DNA of 64,000 nt, taken from contig NZ_JABBPG010000001.1 of assembly GCF_013140855.1 (NCBI RefSeq), positions 434,001-498,000 of the forward strand. Reading direction: 5' to 3'. Of this stretch, positions 9,167-16,861 are shown piece after piece. Position 1 is the stretch's first letter, and each line of letters starts with the position of its first letter. Under the pieces are notes generated by a model, which was not told where the DNA came from, did no database searches, and saw only the letters and a program-made list of their open reading frames with translations. Source of the stretch: Pseudoalteromonas caenipelagi. Its GTDB lineage: Bacteria > Pseudomonadota > Gammaproteobacteria > Enterobacterales > Alteromonadaceae. Both the position numbers and the translations under genes were made by a program.

Positions 9167-11350
9167 TTACAACCTCGCTTTCTTTGCACGTGCTGTATGT
9201 AGCTTTTTATAGCTATCAATCAATCGCAGATGCTTATCTAAACCATCTAAGTTCATGTTGGTAGGCGTTAAACCATAAAAGCGTACATCACCGTTAACAG
9301 AGCCTACAACATTGCCCATCATTTCTTTTGAGAACATACGTTCAAAGTTAGTAATAAAGTCCTCGAGTTCTAGCTCTTCATCAAGTTCAACTTCTAATAC
9401 TGCATGTACGGCCTGATAGAACAAACCACGCTCTACCGTGTTATCATTGTACTGAAGGAATGATTCTACCAACTCAATCGCATCCTCAAGCTCACCAAGC
9501 GCTAGATAAATTAAAATTTTCAGTTCAAGAATGGTCAATTGACCCCAAACGGTGTTTTCATCAAATTCAACACCGATTAGAGTAATAATATCGATATAGT
9601 TATCTAACTGACTTTCTTCTAAGCGCTCAACTAGACTTGCTAATTGCTCCTCATTAAGCGAATGTAAGTTAAGAATATCTTCTCTGTACTGCAGTGCTTT
9701 ATTGGTGTTATCCCAGATCAGGTCTTCTACAGGATACACTTCAGAGTAGTCTGGTACCAGGATACGACACGCGGTACCCAAGTCTGAAAACTCAGCAACG
9801 TAACACTCTTTACCTAAGTCTTTTAATATACCAAATAGCGTGTCACATTCTTGTTCATTGGTGCCTGAAAAATCCCATTCAACAAACTCATAATCGTGTT
9901 TAGCACTAAAGAAACGCCATGAAATAACACCTGTTGAATCTATAAAGTGTTCTACAAAGTTTTCAGGTTCTGATACCGCTAAACTATTAAATGTAGGTTT
10001 AGGCACATCATTGAGTCCTTCAAAGCTTCGTCCCTGCAATAGCTCTGTTAAACTACGTTCTAGTGCCACTTCAAAACTTGGATGCGCACCGAATGAGGCG
10101 AATACCCCACCCGTTTTTGGATTCATAAGTGTTACACACATAACAGGAAACTGACCACCTAAAGAGGCGTCTTTAACCACCACAGGGAAGCCTTGTTCCT
10201 CTAACCCTTTAATTCCAGCAACAATGTTTGGATATTTGTTTAATACGTCAGCGGGTACATCCGGCAGCACTATTTCTTGTTCGATGATTTGGCGTTTAAC
10301 CGCACGCTCAAATATTTCTGACAAACATTGCACTTTTGCTTCATTAAAATTGTTACCCGCACTCATACCGTTGCTGAGAAACAAGTTTTCTATCAAGTTT
10401 GATGGAAAATAAACAGTTTCGCCATCAGAGTGACGTGTATAAGGAATAGAGCAAATACCACGCTGGGCATTACCCGAGTTAGTATCAATTAAGTGTGAGC
10501 CACGTAATTCACCTTCAGGGTCATAAATTTCACGACAGTATTGATCTAGGATTCCTTCAGGCAACGAATCGTCTTGTGTTAATTTAAACCACTTTTCATT
10601 TGGGTAATGAACAAACTCACTATTAGCAATCTCTTGCCCTAAAAACTGGTCGTTATAAAAGAAATTGCAATTCAAGCGCTCAATAAATTCACCCAGCGCA
10701 GAACACAATGCACTTTCTTTTGTTGCGCCTTTACCATTGGTGAAACACATTGGCGACGCTGCGTCACGGATATGCAATGACCAAACATTTGGTACGATAT
10801 TACGCCAAGATGATATCTCTATTTTCATACCTAGATCAGCCAAAATGCTGGTCATATCAGCAATGGTTTGCTCAAGCGGTAAATCTTTACCTTCGATAAA
10901 GGTCGTTGATGCGCCATCAGGCGTTGTCATCAGCATAGCCTGAGCGTCTTCGTCTAAGTTTTCAACGGTTTCAATTTTAAACTCTGGGCCAGTTTGCACC
11001 ACTTTTTTAACCGTGCAACGGTCAATAGAGCGCAAGATCCCTTCACGGTCTTTTTCAGAAATGCTCTCAGGTAATTCAACTTGGATTTGAAAAATTTGGT
11101 TGTAGCGGTTTTCTGGGTCAACAATATTATTTTGGGACAGCCGAATGCCTTCTGTGGGGATTTCACGCGCATTACAGTAAACTTTAACAAAATAAGCTGC
11201 GCACAAAGCTGATGACGCCAAAAAGTAGTCAAACGGGCTCGGCGCTGAGCCATCACCTTTATAACGAATAGGCTGATCGGCGATTACCGAAAAGTCATCA
11301 AACTTTGCCTCTAATCTTAAATTGTCTAGAAAATTAACTTTAATTTCCAT
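9167..11350 (-). CDS. ycaO: OsmC domain / YcaO domain fusion protein
   Basis: A 727-residue fusion. The first ~140 residues are an OsmC/Ohr-like domain with two cysteines in the expected settings (SSALCAAYF and RSIDRCTVKK), the pair that reduces peroxides in OsmC proteins. The remainder is an E. coli-type YcaO: a linker, the ATP-dependent YcaO cyclodehydratase-like core (about 185-560) and a helical C-terminal extension. YcaO enzymes activate peptide amides with ATP; E. coli YcaO is linked to RimO-dependent methylthiolation of ribosomal protein S12. Start ATG at 11350 is preferred over one nine codons upstream because GGGA lies 8 nt before it and the OsmC domain begins there. The gene is monocistronic with its own terminator. 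Confidence 0.85.
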   Translation of the reverse strand: MEIKVNFLDNLRLEAKFDDFSVIADQPIRYKGDGSAPSPFDYFLASSALCAAYFVKVYCNAREIPTEGIRLSQNNIVDPENRYNQIFQIQVELPESISEKDREGILRSIDRCTVKKVVQTGPEFKIETVENLDEDAQAMLMTTPDGASTTFIEGKDLPLEQTIADMTSILADLGMKIEISSWRNIVPNVWSLHIRDAASPMCFTNGKGATKESALCSALGEFIERLNCNFFYNDQFLGQEIANSEFVHYPNEKWFKLTQDDSLPEGILDQYCREIYDPEGELRGSHLIDTNSGNAQRGICSIPYTRHSDGETVYFPSNLIENLFLSNGMSAGNNFNEAKVQCLSEIFERAVKRQIIEQEIVLPDVPADVLNKYPNIVAGIKGLEEQGFPVVVKDASLGGQFPVMCVTLMNPKTGGVFASFGAHPSFEVALERSLTELLQGRSFEGLNDVPKPTFNSLAVSEPENFVEHFIDSTGVISWRFFSAKHDYEFVEWDFSGTNEQECDTLFGILKDLGKECYVAEFSDLGTACRILVPDYSEVYPVEDLIWDNTNKALQYREDILNLHSLNEEQLASLVERLEESQLDNYIDIITLIGVEFDENTVWGQLTILELKILIYLALGELEDAIELVESFLQYNDNTVERGLFYQAVHAVLEVELDEELELEDFITNFERMFSKEMMGNVVGSVNGDVRFYGLTPTNMNLDGLDKHLRLIDSYKKLHTARAKKARL

Positions 11351-11522
11351 TGTAAAATCCCATATTGCGCTGTTCACAAACCATGAAAGTTACGGTTTGT
11401 CAGTGGTAAAAATCTTAGGAAGTGATTATCGGCTTTTTCAAGCTCAGTGTCTTGGGTAAATTGAAAAAAGCGTTATTTTTATTTGCAAACACGAGCAAAT
11501 AGCCTGTTATTTGCACTTAATA

Positions 11523-12299
11523 TCAATGTTTACTCAACACCAATTGCCGAGAGAGTTCATCATTAAATCTAGATAGGAAATCATCATTAATCTCACCCGA
11601 CAATTTGCTAAAAATAAAATGAACAGGTTCGTCATAGATTTTGTAAGGGTGAATATATAGCGCTTCGTTGTGCATTTCTTGCATATACAAACGCATTGTT
11701 ATTGGGTCACCAATTACTGCATCTACTCGACCCGCCACCAGCATATCAAGGCGATTTTTTAAACCATGAATGTGAAAAATCTGACTCGCTTTTGCCGCTG
11801 CTAAGTAACGTTCAAAGTAACGTTCAAACTCCTTGCCATACCAAGTATGCTTGTCTGTGGCAACAACAACACCTTGTGCGTTTAAATCACTGAGCTGACT
11901 AATCGACCACTTGTTGCCGTTTTTGCTAAGCATCGCAATGTTTACCACTTCATTACGATAAGGTTTTGAAAAATTTAAATCTTTTCTGCTTTTCGTTTTA
12001 TAAGCATACATACCAATGTCAATATGACCTCGTTCAAGTTCAACTAAGGTACGCTTCCAAGTCATTTGTACAAATTCGTACTTACACCCCATATTATCTA
12101 AAATAGAGCTGAGCAGCTGAATGTCATAACCTATGAGTGCATCTTCTGAATCATTAAAATATGAGAAAGGCTTATATGGGTGCCAAGCAATCAATAACTT
12201 GTTTTGTCCACAAGTTGAACTTGGTTTTATAGGTTTAGCTTGGCTACTGACTGTAAACAATAAACACATTGTAATAGATAAAACTAAGCCTTTAAACAT
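11523..12299 (-). CDS. Periplasmic solute-binding protein (SBP_bac_3 type), copy 3
   Basis: A 258-residue exported protein. The signal peptide ends around SSQA-KP. The mature part shows LIAWHPYKPFSYF, DIQLLSSILDNMGC, MTWKRTLVELERGHIDIGMYA and RVDAVIGDP, the usual landmarks of family-3 binding proteins. It has two cysteines (in STCGQN and MGCKYE) that could form a disulfide. AGGTG lies about 9 nt before the ATG. No transporter genes are nearby. It is more distant from copies 1 and 2 than they are from each other. A small hairpin (GCAAATA...TATTTGC, 11495-11514) follows the stop. Ligand unknown. Confidence 0.72.
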   Translation of the reverse strand: MFKGLVLSITMCLLFTVSSQAKPIKPSSTCGQNKLLIAWHPYKPFSYFNDSEDALIGYDIQLLSSILDNMGCKYEFVQMTWKRTLVELERGHIDIGMYAYKTKSRKDLNFSKPYRNEVVNIAMLSKNGNKWSISQLSDLNAQGVVVATDKHTWYGKEFERYFERYLAAAKASQIFHIHGLKNRLDMLVAGRVDAVIGDPITMRLYMQEMHNEALYIHPYKIYDEPVHFIFSKLSGEINDDFLSRFNDELSRQLVLSKH

Positions 12300-12602
12300 T
12301 GGCTGAACACCTGAAAGTCAGATTAATTCAATGTATTAGTGTAGTTTGTTTTTCCGCTATATAGCCTATCGAGTTAACACTATTGGCAGCAAAAGTGCCA
12401 ATGAAGATACGGGGGCTAATGGGGTTATTGTACATGCGACTTTGTACTTTTAGACATCACATTGATTGATGCAAATGCTAAAGCAAGACAGAGTAAACCG
12501 ATATAGGTGCTCACCATAGCCAGCCTATATAACCTAAATCCTCGCCAAATTCAGTTAACCGCGCTTGCCATAACTCCAGCGACCATTTCTAATTTACGAC
12601 AC
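12300..12602. other. Gap with a possible membrane-protein remnant
   Basis: A 303-bp gap before the padR operator. On the minus strand 12425-12517 can encode 30 residues with one hydrophobic segment (STYIGLLCLALAFASINV), and an adjoining frame just upstream reads LWQARLTEFGEDLGYIGWL before a stop. Joined by a frameshift these could be the end of a decayed membrane protein. I do not recognise the parent gene. Confidence 0.25.
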
Positions 12603-12655
12603 TAGTATTTAGTTAATAGTAGTGCTAACTTAATACTACTGTTAACTAAATACTA
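12603..12655. promoter_or_regulatory. Long inverted repeat, probable PadR operator
   Basis: TAGTATTTAGTTAA (12603-12616) and TTAACTAAATACTA (12642-12655) are perfect 14-bp arms. Pairing continues inward through TAGTAGTG and TACTACTG with two mismatches, giving about 22-bp arms around a 9-bp centre. It ends 11 bp before the padR start codon, where an autoregulated PadR protein would be expected to bind. Confidence 0.7.
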
Positions 12656-12666
12656 CTAATACAAAT

Positions 12667-13062
12667 GTGAATGAATTTAATAGCAACAACGCTCAAGAAC
12701 GTGAAACGCTTGACGCGTTAACTAAAAAATTTACTAAAGAGCTCAGTACTGGTACTTCTGCACTAGTTTTGCTGAGCATACTCAAAAACGCTAAAAAGCC
12801 ATTATATGGCTATCAAATAGGCCGCTTACTGAATACCGATAAACAAGGAGCGATTTACCCTGTACTTAGGAATATGGAAGCAAAGGGTCTGTTAAATAGC
12901 CAGACGCAGATATCTCAAAGCGGCCCACCTAGAAAGTACTTCACTATTTCTAAACTGGGAGAAAAGGTACTGGCTCAATGGCTTCAAGTTTGGGATCAAA
13001 CACAACAACTCGTTAACCAAGCTATTTGTGGTAAAACAAATGGAGACAGCGATGTCGAATAA
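12667..13062 (+). CDS. PadR-family transcriptional regulator
   Basis: A 131-residue winged-helix regulator. The core reads ALVLLSILKNAKKPLYGYQI, then a recognition region with GAIYPVLRNMEAKGLL and the wing SGPPRKYFTIS, which are hallmark PadR sequences. A ~25-residue N-terminal extension precedes the fold, and the C-terminal helix for dimerisation is short (subfamily 2-like). The start is GTG. It overlaps the next gene by 11 nt and heads a three-gene operon with a membrane sensor and a CPBP protease. PadR proteins usually repress their own operon until a ligand or partner protein relieves them; the large inverted repeat just upstream fits that. Confidence 0.88.
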   Translation: MNEFNSNNAQERETLDALTKKFTKELSTGTSALVLLSILKNAKKPLYGYQIGRLLNTDKQGAIYPVLRNMEAKGLLNSQTQISQSGPPRKYFTISKLGEKVLAQWLQVWDQTQQLVNQAICGKTNGDSDVE

Positions 13063-13954
13063 TCAAGTAGAACAACAGATTCAACACTATTTACGCGCTT
13101 TAACTGAGCAATTACAAGGACAAGATATAGCGTTGGTCCAAGATGCGCTCTATGACGCAGAAAATCACTTTCGCTGTGCCTTTGAAGAAGCAAACAGCGA
13201 GTCAAACGCGATCATCGATATAATATCCGCTTACGGCACACCAGAGGAGATAGCGAAGCATTACTGTGATATGGAGCTAACCGTCAATTGGGCGATTCAC
13301 GGTATTCACGGTATTCACGGTATTCACGGTATTCACGCCAATGATAAACCGAGTGTTCACGAAACCAGTGTGTTTTCAATCTTTAACGATATGTCGGCTT
13401 ATAAAGCACTAATTTATGCGTTTATTCGTCTGCCTTTAGGTATCGCCTACTTTGCTTGGACCTTCATAGTCGGTTGTTGCAGCTTAGCTGCCTCATTGTT
13501 TATCGTCGGCTTACCGGTATTGGTATTTTACATTAAGTCGATGCACTATTTTTCGCTATTGGAAGGCAGATTAATCGAGAACTTATTAGGTATTAGAATG
13601 CCTAGACGACCCGCTAATACGGCCTTTAGTATCAAACAGAAGATATTAGACCCGATGCTATTAAAACGTAATTGGTCAACCAGCCTTTATTTGTCTTTGC
13701 AACTACCACTGGCCTTGATATACCTGCTACTTATCGTTCTACCTGCCATTTTGGCGGCCTGCTTGTTCTTATCACCAATTTTTGACCCAATCATTCATGC
13801 TTTCTACCCTGCTTTAGAAATTGATATCAATTGGTACTGGCTGCCAGTTACAACCCTCGTCAGCACAGCGCTGTTGATGCTATCGCTGTTTTTTGCAAAA
13901 CAATTAGGAAAATACAACGGCAAGCTCGCCAAAGCCATGCTTGTCGGTGTATAA
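13052..13954 (+). CDS. HAAS-type / putative-sensor membrane protein
   Basis: A 300-residue membrane protein. Residues 1-75 form a helical domain (YLRALTEQLQ, YDAENHF, AYGTPEEIAKHY) of the HAAS/DUF1700 kind that commonly accompanies PadR regulators. Then comes a linker made of IHG repeats, and a putative-sensor membrane domain with about four hydrophobic segments, the first preceded by YKALIYAFIRLPLGIAYF. Start ATG at 13052 is supported by GGAGA 6-7 nt upstream and overlaps the padR stop. Known associations suggest it senses a membrane signal and passes it to PadR through the HAAS domain; this is inference. Confidence 0.72.
   Translation: MSNNQVEQQIQHYLRALTEQLQGQDIALVQDALYDAENHFRCAFEEANSESNAIIDIISAYGTPEEIAKHYCDMELTVNWAIHGIHGIHGIHGIHANDKPSVHETSVFSIFNDMSAYKALIYAFIRLPLGIAYFAWTFIVGCCSLAASLFIVGLPVLVFYIKSMHYFSLLEGRLIENLLGIRMPRRPANTAFSIKQKILDPMLLKRNWSTSLYLSLQLPLALIYLLLIVLPAILAACLFLSPIFDPIIHAFYPALEIDINWYWLPVTTLVSTALLMLSLFFAKQLGKYNGKLAKAMLVGV
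13295..13336 (+). repeat. In-frame 9-bp tandem repeat (GGTATTCAC) inside the sensor gene
   Basis: ATTCAC is followed by four perfect GGTATTCAC units, encoding IHGIHGIHGIHGIH. The unit is a multiple of three, so copy-number change would lengthen or shorten the linker between the HAAS and membrane domains without breaking the frame. The units are identical at DNA level, which suggests recent slippage. Confidence 0.95.
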
Positions 13955-13977
13955 GCTAAACTATTAAAGGAATTAAT

Positions 13978-14970
13978 ATGCGATACCTCAGAGAGTTTAC
14001 CCATAGCAAACCCATTTTTTCATATCTTATTTTGTGCTTTTCTTTCACTTGGCTTGTTTGGTTTACTGTGCCCAATATTGCAGGTGATAACTGGGCATTT
14101 GGTAAAATCATCGTAGGTGCTGGCTTTGGTCCTGCAATTGCAGCAATCATTTTAGCCCAACTACATGGTACAGGCTGTCGTTTTTCATCAAAAAAATGGT
14201 GGGGAAGCTTTAGCATTGTCTTTGTGATTATGGCCGTTATTTACACCTCAATGTTACTCACTGGTGATGCCATTACACTCGAGTTATTTAAACAAACAAA
14301 ACCACTAGGCTTATCAACTTTAAGTATTGCCTGTGTAGTTATCTCATCAGCGGTATCGGGGTTTATCGTTGCGAGTTTGCTGTGTAGTCGCAATAGCCGA
14401 TTAAATTCGTTACTACAATTTAGCGCAAACACAAAGTGGTGTCTTACTGCCTTATTGCTCCCTGCCGCTTGGATGGTTTTAGGCCTGCTCACAGTTAAAC
14501 TTAGTGGGGCTCCATTGCCTGCATTTCCCCTAGATCTATTAAATTCAACAGACTCTCTGTTTGTACTGCGCAGTATTCTATTCACGCTTATTGTGGTCGC
14601 AATCGGTGAAGAAGCTGGCTGGCGAGCATGGTTATTACCTGAACTTCAAAAACGTTTTAGCCCTTTAGTCAGCTCATTCTTTTTGGGATTAATTTGGGGG
14701 GCTTGGCACTTTCCATTATTTGTGATTGGTCAATACCCAGACGCTCCAACGGCGGTATTCGCTAAAATGGGGGCCTGCGTAATTTTAGCAACACTATTTA
14801 CTTGGCTTTATAACCACTCAAAGCAAAGCTTACTCGTTGCAGTTATCTTTCATACTGCGCTAAACAACAGCGCGCGAATACTGCCGTTTACTGAGCAATC
14901 GGGCATTTATATGCTAGCTATTTTTATTGCCGTAATCATTTTTGACAAAATGTGGGCAAAGCGTGGTTAA
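13978..14970 (+). CDS. CPBP-family intramembrane metalloprotease
   Basis: A 330-residue multi-pass membrane protein (about eight helices) of the CPBP/Abi family. It carries all conserved motifs: EEAGWR (E211, E212, R216), WGAWHFP (H244) and a last motif FHTALNN (H292, N297). These form a glutamate-histidine site resembling that of the CAAX prenyl protease Rce1. AAGGA lies 7 nt before the ATG, 24 nt after the sensor gene, so it is the third gene of the padR operon. Bacterial members act in bacteriocin immunity, membrane-protein processing or stress signalling. Here a proteolytic role in the PadR/sensor pathway is plausible but not shown. Confidence 0.82.
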   Translation: MRYLREFTHSKPIFSYLILCFSFTWLVWFTVPNIAGDNWAFGKIIVGAGFGPAIAAIILAQLHGTGCRFSSKKWWGSFSIVFVIMAVIYTSMLLTGDAITLELFKQTKPLGLSTLSIACVVISSAVSGFIVASLLCSRNSRLNSLLQFSANTKWCLTALLLPAAWMVLGLLTVKLSGAPLPAFPLDLLNSTDSLFVLRSILFTLIVVAIGEEAGWRAWLLPELQKRFSPLVSSFFLGLIWGAWHFPLFVIGQYPDAPTAVFAKMGACVILATLFTWLYNHSKQSLLVAVIFHTALNNSARILPFTEQSGIYMLAIFIAVIIFDKMWAKRG

Positions 14971-15074
14971 GTTTATAGGCAATTAATCAACTACATAGCG
15001 AAGGTTGCGATAAACGAAGTACCATACAACATTACGAGTGTTTTTTTTGCAAAAAACGTGTAATAGATTTTGTT

Positions 15075-15464
15075 TCACTTACTTTTTGAACGCCCATCTA
15101 AACGCGCAAAAAAAGCCACCGTTTTTATTAAACCTAGTGCGATGAGGACAGAAATGAGCGCGTGCATTGCCATCTTTGGTATTATGTTTTGTGATATTTC
15201 TGTCTGAAAATTTTCATCATAAGTAACCCAAGTGATTGCAAGGACTCCGACTGAAGCGAATATGAAAGGCAGTAGTGCGCTATCCACTTTGATTTCAAAC
15301 CGTCGCGTAAAAGAGCTTGCCCAAGCAATTAAAATAAAAAACACGGTTTGGACAATCACCGCGCCAGAAATTCCTACAACCTCTCTGACACTAAAAAAGA
15401 GTAACAAGCAGAGGGTATATGAGAACACCTTTTCTTTATGCTCACTAAATGCATACAACGCCAA
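15075..15464 (-). CDS. Small membrane protein of unknown function, probable frameshift near the start
   Basis: A 129-residue protein with three or four hydrophobic segments (LCLLLFFSV, AVIVQTVFFILIAWASSF, LLPFIFASVGVLAITWV, ALISVLIALGLIKTVAFF). I do not recognise a family. The only in-frame start is a TTG without a ribosome site, inside what looks like a membrane helix. On the same strand an ATG at 15499 with AAGGA properly placed reads MYLVLFIIIYFF up to a run of seven T (plus-strand A run 15463-15469). One extra T there would join it to FLALYAFSEHKEK and give a complete N-terminus. The gene is therefore either disrupted by a homopolymer deletion, phase-variable, or affected by a sequencing error. 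Confidence 0.5.
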   Translation of the reverse strand: MALYAFSEHKEKVFSYTLCLLLFFSVREVVGISGAVIVQTVFFILIAWASSFTRRFEIKVDSALLPFIFASVGVLAITWVTYDENFQTEISQNIIPKMAMHALISVLIALGLIKTVAFFARLDGRSKSK

Positions 15465-15510
15465 AAAAAGTAAATAATAATAAACAGGACTAAATACATT
15501 TCTTTTCCTT

Positions 15511-15546
15511 AAGGTGTATGCTCCTCAATAGACAAGCATACACCTT
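15511..15546 (-). terminator. Terminator of the 15553-16488 gene
   Basis: AAGGTGTATGC and GCATACACCTT form a perfect 11-bp stem with a 14-nt loop, 7 nt after the stop codon. The downstream minus-strand sequence is A-rich rather than a clean U-tract, so termination may be partial and the next gene may be read through. Confidence 0.6.
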
Positions 15547-15552
15547 GATATA

Positions 15553-16488
15553 TTAGGTCGGCCAACAAATTGGTTGAGGAACCTGGATGCCAGTAGCATC
15601 AGTGTAACCCGTTACGCACGTAATCCCTGTCGTATTTTCAGGATTGGGGGCCTGAGTATTGGAGCCTCCTGTTCCACCTCCACCAGAGCGCCCATAAAAA
15701 CCTACCGCCTCTAACACTTTGGTATTTCTTGATGTCTTATTCATCGCATCCCAAAAGCCACTTGTAATTTTAACAAAGCGTCTAACACTTGGCCGATATA
15801 CACCCGATTCATTTCCGATTATGATTAGAAAGTCACCGCCTTTAAGTACGCCAAGTGTTGCCGTTTTGCTCACCGCCTGACCGACGGCGGCCCCAACAGT
15901 GGCTTCTACTGCTGATTTGTACATACCAAATGCAGAAGACGCCATTCTGGCTGCCCTTGCAATTCTACCAACAATGTGATGAGAGGCTGCGCCACTTACA
16001 AAACCGAGCACATCGTTTGTGGAGTCAATATATTGTTGAGTAATTGGCATTACTGTAGGTGTCAATGTTAATTCTTCAGACATTTTCATGGTAAGGTAGT
16101 CCCACTCCTCACATGGATTGTCCCTATCATATCTGCAATCTAAAGCGCCATCGAACGGTCTAATTTCCGTATCTAGATTTAGCTTCTTCTTACTAGTGTA
16201 CTGAATTTTAGGCAGGCCTTTTATAAACTGACCATAGCTCATATAGTTTATCAACGTACCATTAGAGTCATATAGCTCAAAAATGTTTTCTTCATTAACT
16301 ACGAAATCCAGTTTATTAATTGCTTGATGCATTTTCGTCAATACATCATTTAAATCACAGTTTTCTTCACACCTTAATCTACCTGTGATCCCTTCTTCGG
16401 GAGCCTGAACGCTTTCTGATATTGCGTTAGATAAACTACTAAAGCCCATTCCAAGTATCAGCAGACAAGTCTTAGCCCATTTTTCCAT
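15553..16488 (-). CDS. Secreted protein of unknown function
   Basis: A 311-residue exported protein with a signal peptide ending near SNA-IS. I do not recognise it. Visible features are a cysteine pair in LRCEENCDLND and another in DCRYDRDNPCEEW, which could form disulfides; a glycine/alanine-rich amphipathic stretch at about 190-220 (VEATVGAAVGQAVSK) like a glycine zipper; a Gly/Asn/Pro-rich linker (GGGGTGGSN); and a short C-terminal knob with two cysteines ending QPICWPT. The start has AAAGGAAAA directly upstream. Sequence complexity and codon use look like a real gene. It stands alone with its own terminator. Confidence 0.6.
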   Translation of the reverse strand: MEKWAKTCLLILGMGFSSLSNAISESVQAPEEGITGRLRCEENCDLNDVLTKMHQAINKLDFVVNEENIFELYDSNGTLINYMSYGQFIKGLPKIQYTSKKKLNLDTEIRPFDGALDCRYDRDNPCEEWDYLTMKMSEELTLTPTVMPITQQYIDSTNDVLGFVSGAASHHIVGRIARAARMASSAFGMYKSAVEATVGAAVGQAVSKTATLGVLKGGDFLIIIGNESGVYRPSVRRFVKITSGFWDAMNKTSRNTKVLEAVGFYGRSGGGGTGGSNTQAPNPENTTGITCVTGYTDATGIQVPQPICWPT

Positions 16489-16861
16489 TTTTCCTTTCGT
16501 GATATTTTTAAAGCCTTAAATCACCTCTATGGTGGATCTGTAATACACCCAAATGCAGCTGAAAAATAAATACAAAGATATATAAATGTAATATTTAGTA
16601 ATAATACTAAGAGTTAATGTAAAATATCCACTTCTCGCTAGTGATCACCTTGTTATCCGCTTATAAGCACAGAGCTTAGGTTTCGTAAACACCAACAACC
16701 ATTTTTCCTCGGCTCTCACTTCTAATATATATTAAACACATTAGGTTTTACCCTTCCCCCTACATTATGCGACAATAAGTGCTGATGTTTTTGCTATTAC
16801 AGTTATCTAATAACAACGAAAAGCTGACTTAACATAATGAACGCAAAGGTTTAAGCCCTAT
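16489..16861. other. Divergent intergenic region
   Basis: A 373-bp AT-rich gap between the divergent starts of the unknown secreted protein and sbcB. It must hold both promoters. No ORF with a plausible start, no hairpin and no recognisable operator is seen. Confidence 0.6.

Noticed and set aside
13295..13336. CRISPR-like short repeats
   Set aside because: Units are 9 bp, contiguous, without spacers and in frame inside a gene; this is a tandem repeat.
14241..14585. 114-codon open frame antisense to the CPBP gene
   Set aside because: The plus-strand frame carries all CPBP motifs; the antisense frame shows no domain or start signal.
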